Shown: positions 24,084 through 32,869 of the stretch, one piece after another
Layout: the number at the start of each line of letters is the position of its first letter
Numbering within the stretch: position 1 is the first letter of the stretch
Assembly (NCBI GenBank): GCA_002389175.1
Contig: DGNZ01000309.1
Coordinates: forward strand, 1 to 39,409
DNA length: 39,409 nt
Origin: Rhodospirillaceae bacterium UBA4479
Lineage (GTDB): Bacteria; Pseudomonadota; Alphaproteobacteria; Rhodospirillales; Casp-alpha2
Direction of reading: 5' to 3'
Position numbers and translations under genes: made by a program
The notes under the pieces: model-generated
What the model was told of the DNA's origin: nothing
Seen by the model: the letters and a program-made list of their open reading frames with translations, nothing else
Database searches by the model: none

Positions 24084-26128
24084 CAGCTTTCTCCCGATTG
24101 TTCTAATACATCTGCCAAGGCAACTGGTGTCGTGATCGGTAAGCCGCAAACCGGGCCAACACAAATATAAGCTGCAGGCGCCCCATTCACCAAGCCCTTA
24201 CCTGCGGCCGCGTGATTTGTGGGCAGTGGTGTTGAGGGGTCAACAGAAGTGACGATGCTCAATCGATTAGGCGTTGCTAGTGCAATGGATTTCAAGTCCT
24301 GCGTCATGGGGTGGTCATTCGCTCCGACGATAACGATCTGGGTGCCGTGTGCCAGTAGTTCCCACGCGATCATCAATGTAGGATGATAAAGGTTATTCTT
24401 GGCGTCTTCGGGGACGAAGATCGCGAAAACCGCTTCGGCACGGGTCCGATAAACATCGTCGCCGGTGATCAAAAACAGCCGGGCCAGAACCTCGGCGATG
24501 GTGCCATTCCCGGCGGGGACAGCGTTATCCATGATGGGCTTGGGTTGTGCGATCAGGCCTTCGGTATCCGTGGCGGCCATGAAGTAGCCACCGTCTTGGG
24601 TGTCCCGGTAATGCGTTTCAACAATTTCCACCCATGATATGGCGTCATCTAAGTAATTTGTTTCTGATGTCGCTTCGTGCATCAACAATGCTGCACGGGC
24701 CAAATTGGCATAATCTTCGAGGACCGCCGGGTGTTTGAGCTTGCCCGCACACAATGAATGCCGCAGCCGACCATCGTTCGCGATCATGTGATCTTTGACC
24801 CAGGAAAAGATATTACGTGCGAGGTCTAGCCAATCAGGTCGATCCAACGCAACGCCCGCGCGGGCCAGGGCGGCGATGATCATGCCGTTCCAATCGGCCA
24901 GGACTTTGTCGTCGCGGCTGGGGCGAATGCGGGGTGCGCGGGTATCGAACAGCTTTGCTCGAAGGGGCGCCATTTCCGCTTCAACATCGTCATCCCAGGC
25001 CATCGATCCTGATCGGTTGAGGATTGTTTTACCTTCCCAGTTTCCACCCGACTGAACATCGTAGACAGTGCAGAATGCCGCAGCATCTTGCCCCAGAACC
25101 GTATCTATTTCGGCCTTGTCCCAGACATAAAACTTCCCCTCTTCGCCCTCGCTGTCGGCATCGAGTGCGCTGGCAAAACCGAACCGCCCCTCGGCATCGA
25201 CCTCGGCCGTCATCTCGCGCAGCAGCCAATCAATGGTCTCTTCGATGCGTTTGGCATACAGCGGGTTTTTAGTTGTCATCTAGACATCGCTGAGCAGTTC
25301 CAACAACAGCCCGTTGTCGTACAGCATTTTTTCGAAATGTGGTGCCAGCCATTTTTCGTCGGTCGAATATCGCGCGAAACCGCCCCCTAAATGATCGTAA
25401 ATCCCGCCCTGGCAGATGTGGTCGAGGGTCAGGACAACGGCCTTTTTGAACATCACTGAATTTGAGCGCAGATAGGCATGCCACAAGAACCGAAAAAACA
25501 TGGGTTGAGGAAATTTGGGTGCACCCTGGGTACCGCCGCGAAACGGATCAACCTGGCGCACGGCCAGTGCTGCGACCTCGTCCAACGTCTGTAACGTGAT
25601 TGCTCCGCCCCCTTTGGGGTTGAGTGCATCGCCAAGGCCGTCTTTGATGGCGTCGACGTTCTTGGTGACCTGATCGGGATTGCGGGAAAATGTCTCGGAT
25701 AACGATGTCAGGACCTGGGTAAACCCGGGCCGTCCATATCGCGGTGTGTTTGGGAAATAGGTGCCACCCCAGAACGGCGCGCCGTCTGGGGTTAAAAACA
25801 TAGTCAGCGGCCAGCCGCCCTGCTCTCCCAATAACTGCAGCGCGGTTTGATAAATGCTATCGACGTCCGGGCGTTCTTCACGGTCGACTTTGACGTTGAT
25901 GAAGCGATCATTCATCACAGCGGCAATCTCGGGGTCTTCGAAACTTTCGTGGGCCATGACGTGACACCAATGACACGCGGCATACCCGACGCTGAGCAAA
26001 ATGGGTTTGTTCTCAGCCTTGGCCGCGGCAAAGGCTTCATCCCCCCAGGCGTACCAGTGGACGGGGTTATCTTCGTGCTGTTTGAGGTAAGGCGACGTTT
26101 CGGCGCCGAGACGATTGTGGCCCATCAT
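24083..26128 (-). pseudogene. YyaL/DUF255 thioredoxin-domain protein gene interrupted by an in-frame TAG
   Basis: Read through the TAG, this is a 681-residue protein of normal family length: an N-terminal DUF255 thioredoxin-like domain with CHWC at 52-55 in YAACHWCHVMAHESFED, then an alpha/alpha-barrel-like region containing SALDADSEGEEGKFYVW. Codon 283 is TAG (25280-25282, minus strand), and reading continues in the same frame at the next codon, which is ATG. The break falls after LYDNGLLLELLSDV, where relatives continue without a gap, often with Trp or Gln. One substitution (TGG or CAG to TAG) explains it. Sequencing error, recent nonsense mutation or two proteins made by reinitiation all remain possible. 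The start chosen is ATG 26128, with AGG eight bases upstream. Confidence 0.85.
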
Positions 26129-26279
26129 GATGACGACCTGATTCTGCGATACCCATCTGATGTGCGGCACATTGCCAGAAAACCTTTACATGCTTAACGT
26201 TGGCTCAACCTGCACACATTACAATACATTTGCAGAATAGGATGTGTGGTATCACGCATCAACCAAGGGAGGAACGACA

Positions 26280-26540
26280 ATGAAGGTCACGATTGATATC
26301 GATTGCACCCCAGAGGAAGCTCGCGCATTCATGGGCCTGCCGGATGTAAAGCAGATGCAGGAAGCCATGATGAAAGAAGTCGAAGAACGTATGCGTGCGA
26401 ACTTGCAGTCGATGGACCCTGAAACCATTTTCAAGACCTGGCTGCCCGCCGGGGTGCAAAGCTTTGAGCAGATGCAAAAAATGTTTTGGTCGCAAATGAC
26501 CGGTGGCGAAAAAGATAAAAAAGATAAAAAGGACGACTAA
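26280..26540 (+). CDS. DUF6489 family small protein
   Basis: An 86-residue protein of unknown function with a strong GGGAGG ribosome site before ATG 26280. It starts with a beta-like KVTIDIDCTPEEARAFMGLPDV segment and continues as amphipathic helix rich in Met and Gln, ending in a lysine/aspartate tail (GEKDKKDKKDD). Such tails and the PDVKQMQEAMMKEVEERM helix are characteristic of the DUF6489 proteins of Alphaproteobacteria. It is four bases from the ferredoxin gene and diverges from the YyaL-like gene. Confidence 0.8.
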   Translation: MKVTIDIDCTPEEARAFMGLPDVKQMQEAMMKEVEERMRANLQSMDPETIFKTWLPAGVQSFEQMQKMFWSQMTGGEKDKKDKKDD

Positions 26541-26543
26541 CGA

Positions 26544-26900
26544 ATGAGCGATGTTGCCAAAGATGGGGTGAATGATCCGCCGCCCTTTTTCAAAAGCCAT
26601 GTTTTCATGTGCATGAATGAACGCCCCGAGGGACACGAACGTGGATGCTGTGCCAGCAAAGGTGCTGTGAAGCTGCGCAATTACATGAAGGCCAAGACCA
26701 AGGAACTGGGGATCGACCAAACCCGGATCAACCAATCGGGATGCCTGGACCGGTGCGAGCTGGGCCCGACCATGGTGATCTACCCCGAAGGTGTTTGGTA
26801 TTCGTGCAAGACCGCCGAAGACATCGACGAGATTATTTCAGAGCATCTTCAAAACGGGCGCCGGGTTGAGCGGTTGATGCTGCGTCCCGAGGATGGTTGA
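26544..26900 (+). CDS. Thioredoxin-like [2Fe-2S] ferredoxin
   Basis: A 118-residue protein of the thioredoxin-fold ferredoxin family. The cluster ligands are expected among C-M-N-E-R-P (first Cys after HVFM), the downstream CC pair (ERGCCASKGA), and the CLDRCELGP motif at about 67-75, which is the family hallmark. Related proteins serve as small electron carriers; the partner here is unknown. Its end overlaps the mnmE start by eight bases, so it is coupled to the tRNA-modification gene, which needs electron or one-carbon input, although a direct link is not established. Confidence 0.88.
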   Translation: MSDVAKDGVNDPPPFFKSHVFMCMNERPEGHERGCCASKGAVKLRNYMKAKTKELGIDQTRINQSGCLDRCELGPTMVIYPEGVWYSCKTAEDIDEIISEHLQNGRRVERLMLRPEDG

Positions 26901-28365
26901 TCACACCGATACGATATTCGCGCTGGCCAGTGCGCCCGGCCGGTCCGGTGTCGCGGTTATTCGCTTGTCGGGCCCGAAAGCGGGTTCTGCACTCTTAGGA
27001 CTCGCGCCTGATCTTAAATCGCTCCCGACGCCCCGTCGTGCGACGCGGGTGTTTCTTTTTGAGCCACATTCCGCCGTCGCAGGCCGTTCCGCGTCCGAAT
27101 CAAATGAGTCTCATTTCGAGTCCGAATCAAACAGTAGCCACAACAACACCCCCTTTAGGGCATCAGGTCGTAACGAATCCGAATCGAGTCTTGTCCCGGC
27201 GGGACTGATCGATGATGGCCTCGCGATCTGGTTTCCCACCCCTGCCAGCTTTACGGGTGAAGACGTGGTGGAACTGCACGTTCACGGCGGTGCGTCGGTG
27301 TTGGAAGCGGTGACCGCGTCTTTGATGACGATGCCGGGTGTGCGCACCGCAGAACCTGGGGAGTATTCCCGCCGCGCGTTCGAAAATGGCAAGCTGGACC
27401 TGACCGCTGCCGAGGCGATTGCGGATCTGGTGGACGCGGAAACCACCGCCCAGCGCCGCCAAGCGCTCGCGCAAATGGGTGGCGCGTTGGCTGATTTGTA
27501 TGATGGCTGGCGATCCCAACTGGTCGGTGCGTTGGCGTACCTTGAGGCCTGCATCGACTTTGCCGAAGAAGATATTCCCGATGATTTGATGGCCCGCAGC
27601 GCCGCTACGCTGACGGCTTTGCGCGACAGCATTGAACACCATTTGCAGGACAATGGCATTGGCGAGCGTATCCGTGACGGGTTTCGGATTGCCCTGACCG
27701 GCGCTCCGAATGTGGGTAAATCCAGTTTGATGAATGCTTTGGCCAAGCGCGATGTTGCCATCGTTTCCGATATTGCGGGCACCACCCGCGATGTGTTGGA
27801 AGTCCCCATGGACCTGGGCGGATACGCGGCAACGCTGATCGACACGGCGGGTCTGCGTGATACGGATGATGTGATTGAAATCGAAGGTGTGCGCCGCGCC
27901 CGTGCGGCAGCTGACGCTGCGGACATTCGGGTGCACCTGCTGGATGCCATGGATATGGATGCGGCATCGGTTCGGCCTGATGGTGCGTTGGTTGTGGTCA
28001 ACAAGATCGACAAGATTGCCAACCGTGCGGATGTGGTTGAGGGGGTTGATGCCCTGCCCCTGTCAGCAAAGACGGGCGTGGGCCTTGATGATTTCGTGCG
28101 CACGCTGACAGATCGCGTGCATCAATTGGCGACCACAAGGGTGAGTGATTCGCCGCCCCTGACCCGGGCACGCCACCGCGCCGCGCTCGAAGATTGTGTG
28201 ACAGCCCTGGACCGGGCACGCGAGGGTGCGGCCAGCAGCCAAGACATGGAAATGATCGCCGAAGATATGCGCGTTGCAGCCCAGGCGCTGGGACGTATCA
28301 CGGGCCGGATCGATGTCGAAGACCTTTTGGATAAAATCTTCAAAGATTTCTGCATTGGGAAGTAA
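26893..28365 (+). CDS. mnmE: tRNA uridine-5-carboxymethylaminomethyl(34) synthesis GTPase, with an unusual insertion
   Basis: MnmE, with MnmG, modifies the wobble uridine of several tRNAs. The 490-residue protein has an N-terminal folate-binding domain, a G domain with GAPNVGKS (270-277), DIAGTTRD (293-300), DTAG (317-320) and NKID (370-373), and the C-terminal FCIGK with the conserved Cys487. Most relatives are 430-460 residues. The excess is a Ser/Glu/Asn-rich stretch at about 61-103 between TRVFLFEPHS and GLIDDGLAIWFP, absent from the usual family sequence. All catalytic parts look intact. Confidence 0.97.
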   Translation: MVDHTDTIFALASAPGRSGVAVIRLSGPKAGSALLGLAPDLKSLPTPRRATRVFLFEPHSAVAGRSASESNESHFESESNSSHNNTPFRASGRNESESSLVPAGLIDDGLAIWFPTPASFTGEDVVELHVHGGASVLEAVTASLMTMPGVRTAEPGEYSRRAFENGKLDLTAAEAIADLVDAETTAQRRQALAQMGGALADLYDGWRSQLVGALAYLEACIDFAEEDIPDDLMARSAATLTALRDSIEHHLQDNGIGERIRDGFRIALTGAPNVGKSSLMNALAKRDVAIVSDIAGTTRDVLEVPMDLGGYAATLIDTAGLRDTDDVIEIEGVRRARAAADAADIRVHLLDAMDMDAASVRPDGALVVVNKIDKIANRADVVEGVDALPLSAKTGVGLDDFVRTLTDRVHQLATTRVSDSPPLTRARHRAALEDCVTALDRAREGAASSQDMEMIAEDMRVAAQALGRITGRIDVEDLLDKIFKDFCIGK

Positions 28366-28377
28366 ATGAGCGCCCAT

Positions 28378-28393
28378 TGTTTCACGTGAAACA
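28378..28393. other. parS site 1 (ParB nucleation site)
   Basis: TGTTTCACGTGAAACA, a perfect 16-base palindrome identical to the conserved bacterial parS consensus. It lies 13 bases after the mnmE stop. Confidence 0.95.
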
Positions 28394-28434
28394 TGGACGT
28401 TTGAGTTATTGAAATTGGTTATGGATATAAACGA

Positions 28435-28450
28435 TGTTTCACGTGAAACA
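28435..28450. other. parS site 2 (ParB nucleation site)
   Basis: A second perfect TGTTTCACGTGAAACA, 57 bases from the first (start to start), in the gap before mnmG. Both sites overlap the presumed promoter and leader region of mnmG, so bound ParB could affect its transcription. Confidence 0.95.
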
Positions 28451-28500
28451 TGCACGGCGATTGATTGACTCGGATCACGCGCAACCGTATGGTCCGCGCC

Positions 28501-30372
28501 ATGTTTAAAGCCGATGTCATTGTTGTAGGTGGGGGTCACGCGGGTGCAGAAGCCGCCGCGGCATCTGCGCGCATGGGCGCCAAAACAATCTTGATCACCC
28601 ATCGTGTTGAAACCATCGGCGAGATGTCCTGCAACCCGGCCATCGGCGGCCTCGCCAAGGGCCAATTGGTCCGCGAAGTTGACGCGCTGGATGGCATCAT
28701 GGGGCGCGCCATTGATGTATCGGGTATTCAGTTTCGGATGCTCAACCGATCCAAGGGCCCTGCCGTTCGCGGTCCCCGCGCACAGGCCGACCGAAAGCTT
28801 TATCGCAACGCCATTCAAACGATGCTGGCCGAAATCGATAACCTGGAAATCGTAGCAGACCCTGTTGAGGATTTGCTGCTAGACGATACGGGCAAGCGAG
28901 TTATCGGTGTGCGCACAGGCAGCGGTCGAGATATCCATGCCGCCGCAACGATCATCACCACGGGCACATTCCTGCGCGGCCTCATCCATATTGGGGATCA
29001 GCGCATTCCAGCGGGACGCGTTGGCGATAAGCCATCTGTCGGGCTGGCCTATACGTTCAAGCGATTGGGTTTTCCGCTGGGACGTTTAAAGACAGGCACC
29101 CCGCCCCGTCTGGATGGGAATACCATCGCGTGGGGTGGTTTGGATTCGCAGCCTGCGGACAATCCGCCCATCCCGTTTTCGTATTTGACCGATACCATCA
29201 AGGTCCCGCAGATCGAATGCCACATCACGTTTACCAATGCGGCGACGCACAAGATCATTCAGGACAATTTGCATAAGTCGGCGATGTATTCTGGACAGAT
29301 CGAAGGGACAGGTCCGCGCTACTGCCCCTCGGTCGAAGATAAAATTGTCCGGTTCGCGGACAAGGAGCGACATCAGATATTCCTAGAGCCCGAGGGTCTG
29401 GATGATCCGACGGTGTATCCCAATGGGATTTCGACGTCTCTGCCCAAAGACGTGCAGCTGGAAATACTGAAAACCATTCCGGGTCTTGAATCCGCAACCA
29501 TGCTGCAGCCTGGCTACGCCATCGAATATGATTACGTTGATCCGCGCGCATTGAAATGCACACTGGAAACCCATGCCGTTGATGGATTGTATTTGGCGGG
29601 ACAGATCAACGGCACCACGGGCTATGAAGAAGCCGCCGCACAGGGTTTGATGGCGGGCATAAATGCGGCCCTCCAAGCGAGTGGTTCTGAGGAGACGTTT
29701 GAGCTAGACCGTGCCGAAGCGTACATCGGTGTGATGATTGATGATCTGGTGACGTTGGGCACGAGCGAGCCTTATCGGATGTTCACATCACGCGCCGAAT
29801 ATCGTTTGTTGCTCCGTGCTGATAACGCAGACCTTCGTCTGACACAGCGTGGCCTGGATATCGGATCAGTGGGGACGGCACGTGCCAACGCTTTTAACAC
29901 AAAAGTTGCTGAATTGAACCGGGTCAAAGCCCTGCTGCTGGACATCAATGCCAGCCCGAATGAGCTGAAAGCCCATGGGCTGGATATCAATCTGGACGGT
30001 GTTCGGCGTAACGGCATTGATTTGCTGGCCTATCAAAATATTGATTTCGACCGCTTGGCTGATATCTGGACGGACCTGGCCGGAACACGCGCCGACGTGG
30101 TTGAGCAGTTGGAGATTGACGCGACCTATGCTGGATACCTCGACCGTCAGGACGCCGATATCAAAGCGCTCCGCCGGGATGAGGCGCTTCGCCTGCCTGA
30201 GGATATCGATTACAATGGGATCTCTAGCCTCTCCAACGAAGTGCGCGACAAGTTAATGACCGTGCGGCCCGAAACCATTGGTCAGGCTGCGCGTATTTCT
30301 GGCGTAACCCCGGCAGCCATCACTGCGTTGCTGGGACATGTCAAAAAACGCGACACACGGCTATCCGCCTGA
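28501..30372 (+). CDS. mnmG: tRNA uridine-5-carboxymethylaminomethyl(34) synthesis enzyme MnmG
   Basis: MnmG (GidA) is the FAD-dependent partner of MnmE. I start it at ATG 28501 (MFKADVIVVGGGHAG), giving 623 residues, a normal length; ATG 28489 would add four residues, and neither has a clear ribosome site. The FAD-binding GGGHAG is at 10-15, and the family blocks CNPAIGGLAKGQLVREVDALDG, RGPRAQADR and GQINGTTGYEEAAAQGL are present. The downstream end is 31 bases from rsmG, with the third parS in between. Confidence 0.97.
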   Translation: MFKADVIVVGGGHAGAEAAAASARMGAKTILITHRVETIGEMSCNPAIGGLAKGQLVREVDALDGIMGRAIDVSGIQFRMLNRSKGPAVRGPRAQADRKLYRNAIQTMLAEIDNLEIVADPVEDLLLDDTGKRVIGVRTGSGRDIHAAATIITTGTFLRGLIHIGDQRIPAGRVGDKPSVGLAYTFKRLGFPLGRLKTGTPPRLDGNTIAWGGLDSQPADNPPIPFSYLTDTIKVPQIECHITFTNAATHKIIQDNLHKSAMYSGQIEGTGPRYCPSVEDKIVRFADKERHQIFLEPEGLDDPTVYPNGISTSLPKDVQLEILKTIPGLESATMLQPGYAIEYDYVDPRALKCTLETHAVDGLYLAGQINGTTGYEEAAAQGLMAGINAALQASGSEETFELDRAEAYIGVMIDDLVTLGTSEPYRMFTSRAEYRLLLRADNADLRLTQRGLDIGSVGTARANAFNTKVAELNRVKALLLDINASPNELKAHGLDINLDGVRRNGIDLLAYQNIDFDRLADIWTDLAGTRADVVEQLEIDATYAGYLDRQDADIKALRRDEALRLPEDIDYNGISSLSNEVRDKLMTVRPETIGQAARISGVTPAAITALLGHVKKRDTRLSA

Positions 30373-30378
30373 GCTTAT

Positions 30379-30394
30379 TGTTTCACGTGAAACA
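30379..30394. other. parS site 3 (ParB nucleation site)
   Basis: A third perfect TGTTTCACGTGAAACA, in the 31-base gap between the mnmG stop and the rsmG start, nine bases before the rsmG ATG. It leaves little room for an independent ribosome site for rsmG. Confidence 0.95.
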
Positions 30395-30403
30395 TCAAAA
30401 CCT

Positions 30404-31036
30404 ATGACCGACATCTCCCCCCTTTCCAAAGATGAATTTGCACATGCGCTCGGTGGGGTTCCGGATGATGTTCTGACGCGGTTGGAAACGTATCTCTCGG
30501 TCCTTAAAAAATGGCAAAAGGCAATTAATCTGGTTGGGCCAAAAACCCTGAACGATCCTTGGCGTCGCCATTTGTTGGATTGCGCCCAGGTCGCTCAGGA
30601 TATACGTGCCACAGATAAAGTCGTCGATCTCGGCAGTGGTGCGGGTCTGCCTGGCCTTATCATTGCGATCATGACGGGGGCCGACGTTCACTTGGTCGAA
30701 AGCGATCAACGAAAGTCGACATTTTTGCGTGAAGCAGCCCGCGCCACGGATACGTCAGTTACAGTCCACGCAGAACGCGCCGAAGAGATTCCCCCGCTTG
30801 ATGCTGACGTGGTGACGGCCCGGGCATTGGCGCCACTGCCCCGACTGTTGCCCTGGGTCCACAGACATCTCAAAAAAGGTGGAAAATCTTATCTTTTAAA
30901 GGGTTCAGACGTGGATCAGGAATTGACCCTGGCAGCCAAAGAATGGACAATGGTAACTTCACGAAAACCAAGTGTTTCTGACCCATCTGGGACAGTACTT
31001 CACGTTTCTGCATTGGCGCCCATAGATGTCCGCTGA
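30404..31036 (+). CDS. rsmG: 16S rRNA (guanine(527)-N7)-methyltransferase
   Basis: RsmG (GidB) methylates G527 of 16S rRNA with S-adenosylmethionine. From ATG 30404 the product is 210 residues, with KKWQKAINLVG, RRHLLDC and the SAM-binding DLGSGAGLPGL (75-85). An extended frame to 30338 would run through parS and give a VSRET sequence with no family match. It overlaps parA by 11 bases. Confidence 0.96.
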   Translation: MTDISPLSKDEFAHALGGVPDDVLTRLETYLSVLKKWQKAINLVGPKTLNDPWRRHLLDCAQVAQDIRATDKVVDLGSGAGLPGLIIAIMTGADVHLVESDQRKSTFLREAARATDTSVTVHAERAEEIPPLDADVVTARALAPLPRLLPWVHRHLKKGGKSYLLKGSDVDQELTLAAKEWTMVTSRKPSVSDPSGTVLHVSALAPIDVR

Positions 31037-31832
31037 AACCCTGCTAAAGCCACGTCGCACCCGTATTATCGCGATTGCCAATCAAAAAGGCGGTGTCGGT
31101 AAGACCACGACAGCGATTAATCTTGCGACGGCCTTGGCCGCCATTGACCAGCGTGTGTTGGTTGTCGATCTGGATCCGCAAGGTAACGCGTCGACCGGAT
31201 TGGGGATTGAGCATTCGCAGCGCGGCAAGAACACCTATCATGTCCTTATCCGCGAAATTCCCCTACACGAAGCCGTTGTCGAAACGTCTATCCCGGGTTT
31301 GGATATCGTGCCATCGGGTATTGATCTGTCCGGTGCCGAAATCGAATTGGTCGATGTTGACCGACGTGAATTCTGCCTGCGCGAAGCCATCATGCTCGCC
31401 GCCCCAGAATATGATTACGTACTCATCGATTGCCCACCTGCCCTGGGTTTGCTGACGATCAATGCCTTGGTCGCAGCACAGGCGGTGTTGGTGCCATTGC
31501 AATGTGAATTTTTTGCCCTCGAGGGTGTGTCGTTGTTGGTTCGAACCATTGAGCGGGTCAAGGCGATGTATAACCCTGGCCTCGAAATCCAAGGTATTGT
31601 GCTGACTATGTTTGATCGTCGGAACAACCTGTCGGGGGCCGTGGCCGACGATGTGCGCGCGTTCTTTGGCGACAAAGTGTACGATACGGTCATTCCCCGA
31701 AATGTACGTGTTTCCGAAGCACCATCTTATGGACGTCCGGTGATTGTGTACGATATGGAATGTGCAGGCTCTAAAGCCTATCTCAGTCTGGCGGGAGAAG
31801 TCATTCACCGCGAACGTCGGATGACAGCGTGA
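31026..31832 (+). CDS. parA: Chromosome partitioning ATPase ParA
   Basis: ParA binds DNA nonspecifically in its ATP form and drives movement of ParB-parS complexes. The 268-residue protein has the deviant Walker A KGGVGKTT (21-28), VVDLDPQGNAS, and the LIDCPPALGLLTINAL block. It is the short chromosomal type without an N-terminal HTH domain, so it probably does not regulate its own operon. It overlaps rsmG by 11 bases and meets parB at its stop. Confidence 0.98.
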   Translation: MSAETLLKPRRTRIIAIANQKGGVGKTTTAINLATALAAIDQRVLVVDLDPQGNASTGLGIEHSQRGKNTYHVLIREIPLHEAVVETSIPGLDIVPSGIDLSGAEIELVDVDRREFCLREAIMLAAPEYDYVLIDCPPALGLLTINALVAAQAVLVPLQCEFFALEGVSLLVRTIERVKAMYNPGLEIQGIVLTMFDRRNNLSGAVADDVRAFFGDKVYDTVIPRNVRVSEAPSYGRPVIVYDMECAGSKAYLSLAGEVIHRERRMTA

Positions 31833-32797
31833 TGGCGGAAAAGAAAAAACTCGGGCGGGGATTGTCTGCCCTACTCGGCGACGCGGGTGCGGATTACGCA
31901 TCGCTCGATCAAGTCCGAACGGCCAAGCCCGTCGCAATAGAACTATTGCATCCTGGCCGATATCAACCCCGCCATTATATGAATCCAGACGCGGTCGAAG
32001 CGCTCGCAGATTCCATTCGCGCCAAAGGAATCCTGCAACCGTTATTGGTGCGGCGTCATCCCGAAGACCCCAATGCGTTTGAAATTATCGCTGGTGAACG
32101 TCGCTGGCGCGCCGCGCAATTGGCAAAGCTGCACGAAGTCCCCGTCATCATCAAAGATTTTGATGATAAGACCACCCTCGAAGTGGCCGTCATTGAAAAC
32201 GTCCAGCGTGAAGATTTATCAGCCATCGAAGAAGCGGACGCTTATCAACGGCTAATGGACGAATTTGATCATACCCAAGAAGACGTTTCTGCACTGGTTG
32301 GCAAAAGCCGCAGCCATGTCGCGAACACCCTTCGGTTGCTCAGCCTTGATTCAAAAATTCGAAAACTGATCGAAGAGGGTTTGCTCAGCGCTGGCCATGC
32401 CCGCACCTTGATCGGTGTCGAAAATGGCTACCGGATCGCCCAGCAGATTATCGAAAAAAATCTAAGCGTGCGCGAAGCCGAAATGATGGCGCGTCAAAAA
32501 ACCGAAGCAAAAACGCACAAGGTAAAATCCGCGCCAAAACCAAAAGATGTCGACACCGTTTCCTTGGAACGGGATCTGACCAATACGCTTGGGTTGGGTG
32601 TGACAATTGATGGTAAGGGTGAAAAAGGCGCGCTGAAAATCGCCTACGAAAACCTGGATCAGCTGGATATGTTGATTGAACGTCTTCGCGCGACCCCGGC
32701 GATTGAAGTTGAAACACCGACCACAACCGAGGCTCCTGCCCGTGTCGATGAACGGCCAAAACTGTCCGTCAGTCTGAAACCTAAATCTGTCGGCTAA
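31832..32797 (+). CDS. parB: Chromosome partitioning protein ParB
   Basis: ParB is a CTP-dependent clamp that loads at parS and spreads. From ATG 31832, which shares one base with the parA stop, it has 321 residues (a GTG at 31829 is an alternative). Features are the N-terminal GRGLSALLG ParA-interaction motif, the CTP-binding GERRWRAAQLA motif at about 88-98, the HTH with ALVGKSRSHVANTLRLL, and a C-terminal dimerisation part after a lysine-rich linker. The three parS sites nearby are its expected targets. Confidence 0.98.
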   Translation: MAEKKKLGRGLSALLGDAGADYASLDQVRTAKPVAIELLHPGRYQPRHYMNPDAVEALADSIRAKGILQPLLVRRHPEDPNAFEIIAGERRWRAAQLAKLHEVPVIIKDFDDKTTLEVAVIENVQREDLSAIEEADAYQRLMDEFDHTQEDVSALVGKSRSHVANTLRLLSLDSKIRKLIEEGLLSAGHARTLIGVENGYRIAQQIIEKNLSVREAEMMARQKTEAKTHKVKSAPKPKDVDTVSLERDLTNTLGLGVTIDGKGEKGALKIAYENLDQLDMLIERLRATPAIEVETPTTTEAPARVDERPKLSVSLKPKSVG

Positions 32798-32869
32798 ATA
32801 TAATAGAGTTTTGAGAGAGGACGGCTCTTCATGACGAGGAACCGCCCCCTACTCATCGAACAATAGCGG

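Noticed and set aside
27163..28103. Long open frames on the minus strand opposite mnmE
   Set aside because: They mirror the codon pattern of mnmE and match no known protein.
28063..28818. A 251-codon minus-strand frame spanning the parS pair
   Set aside because: It runs through the end of mnmE, two parS palindromes and the start of mnmG; the VSRET repeats in it are just translated parS sites.
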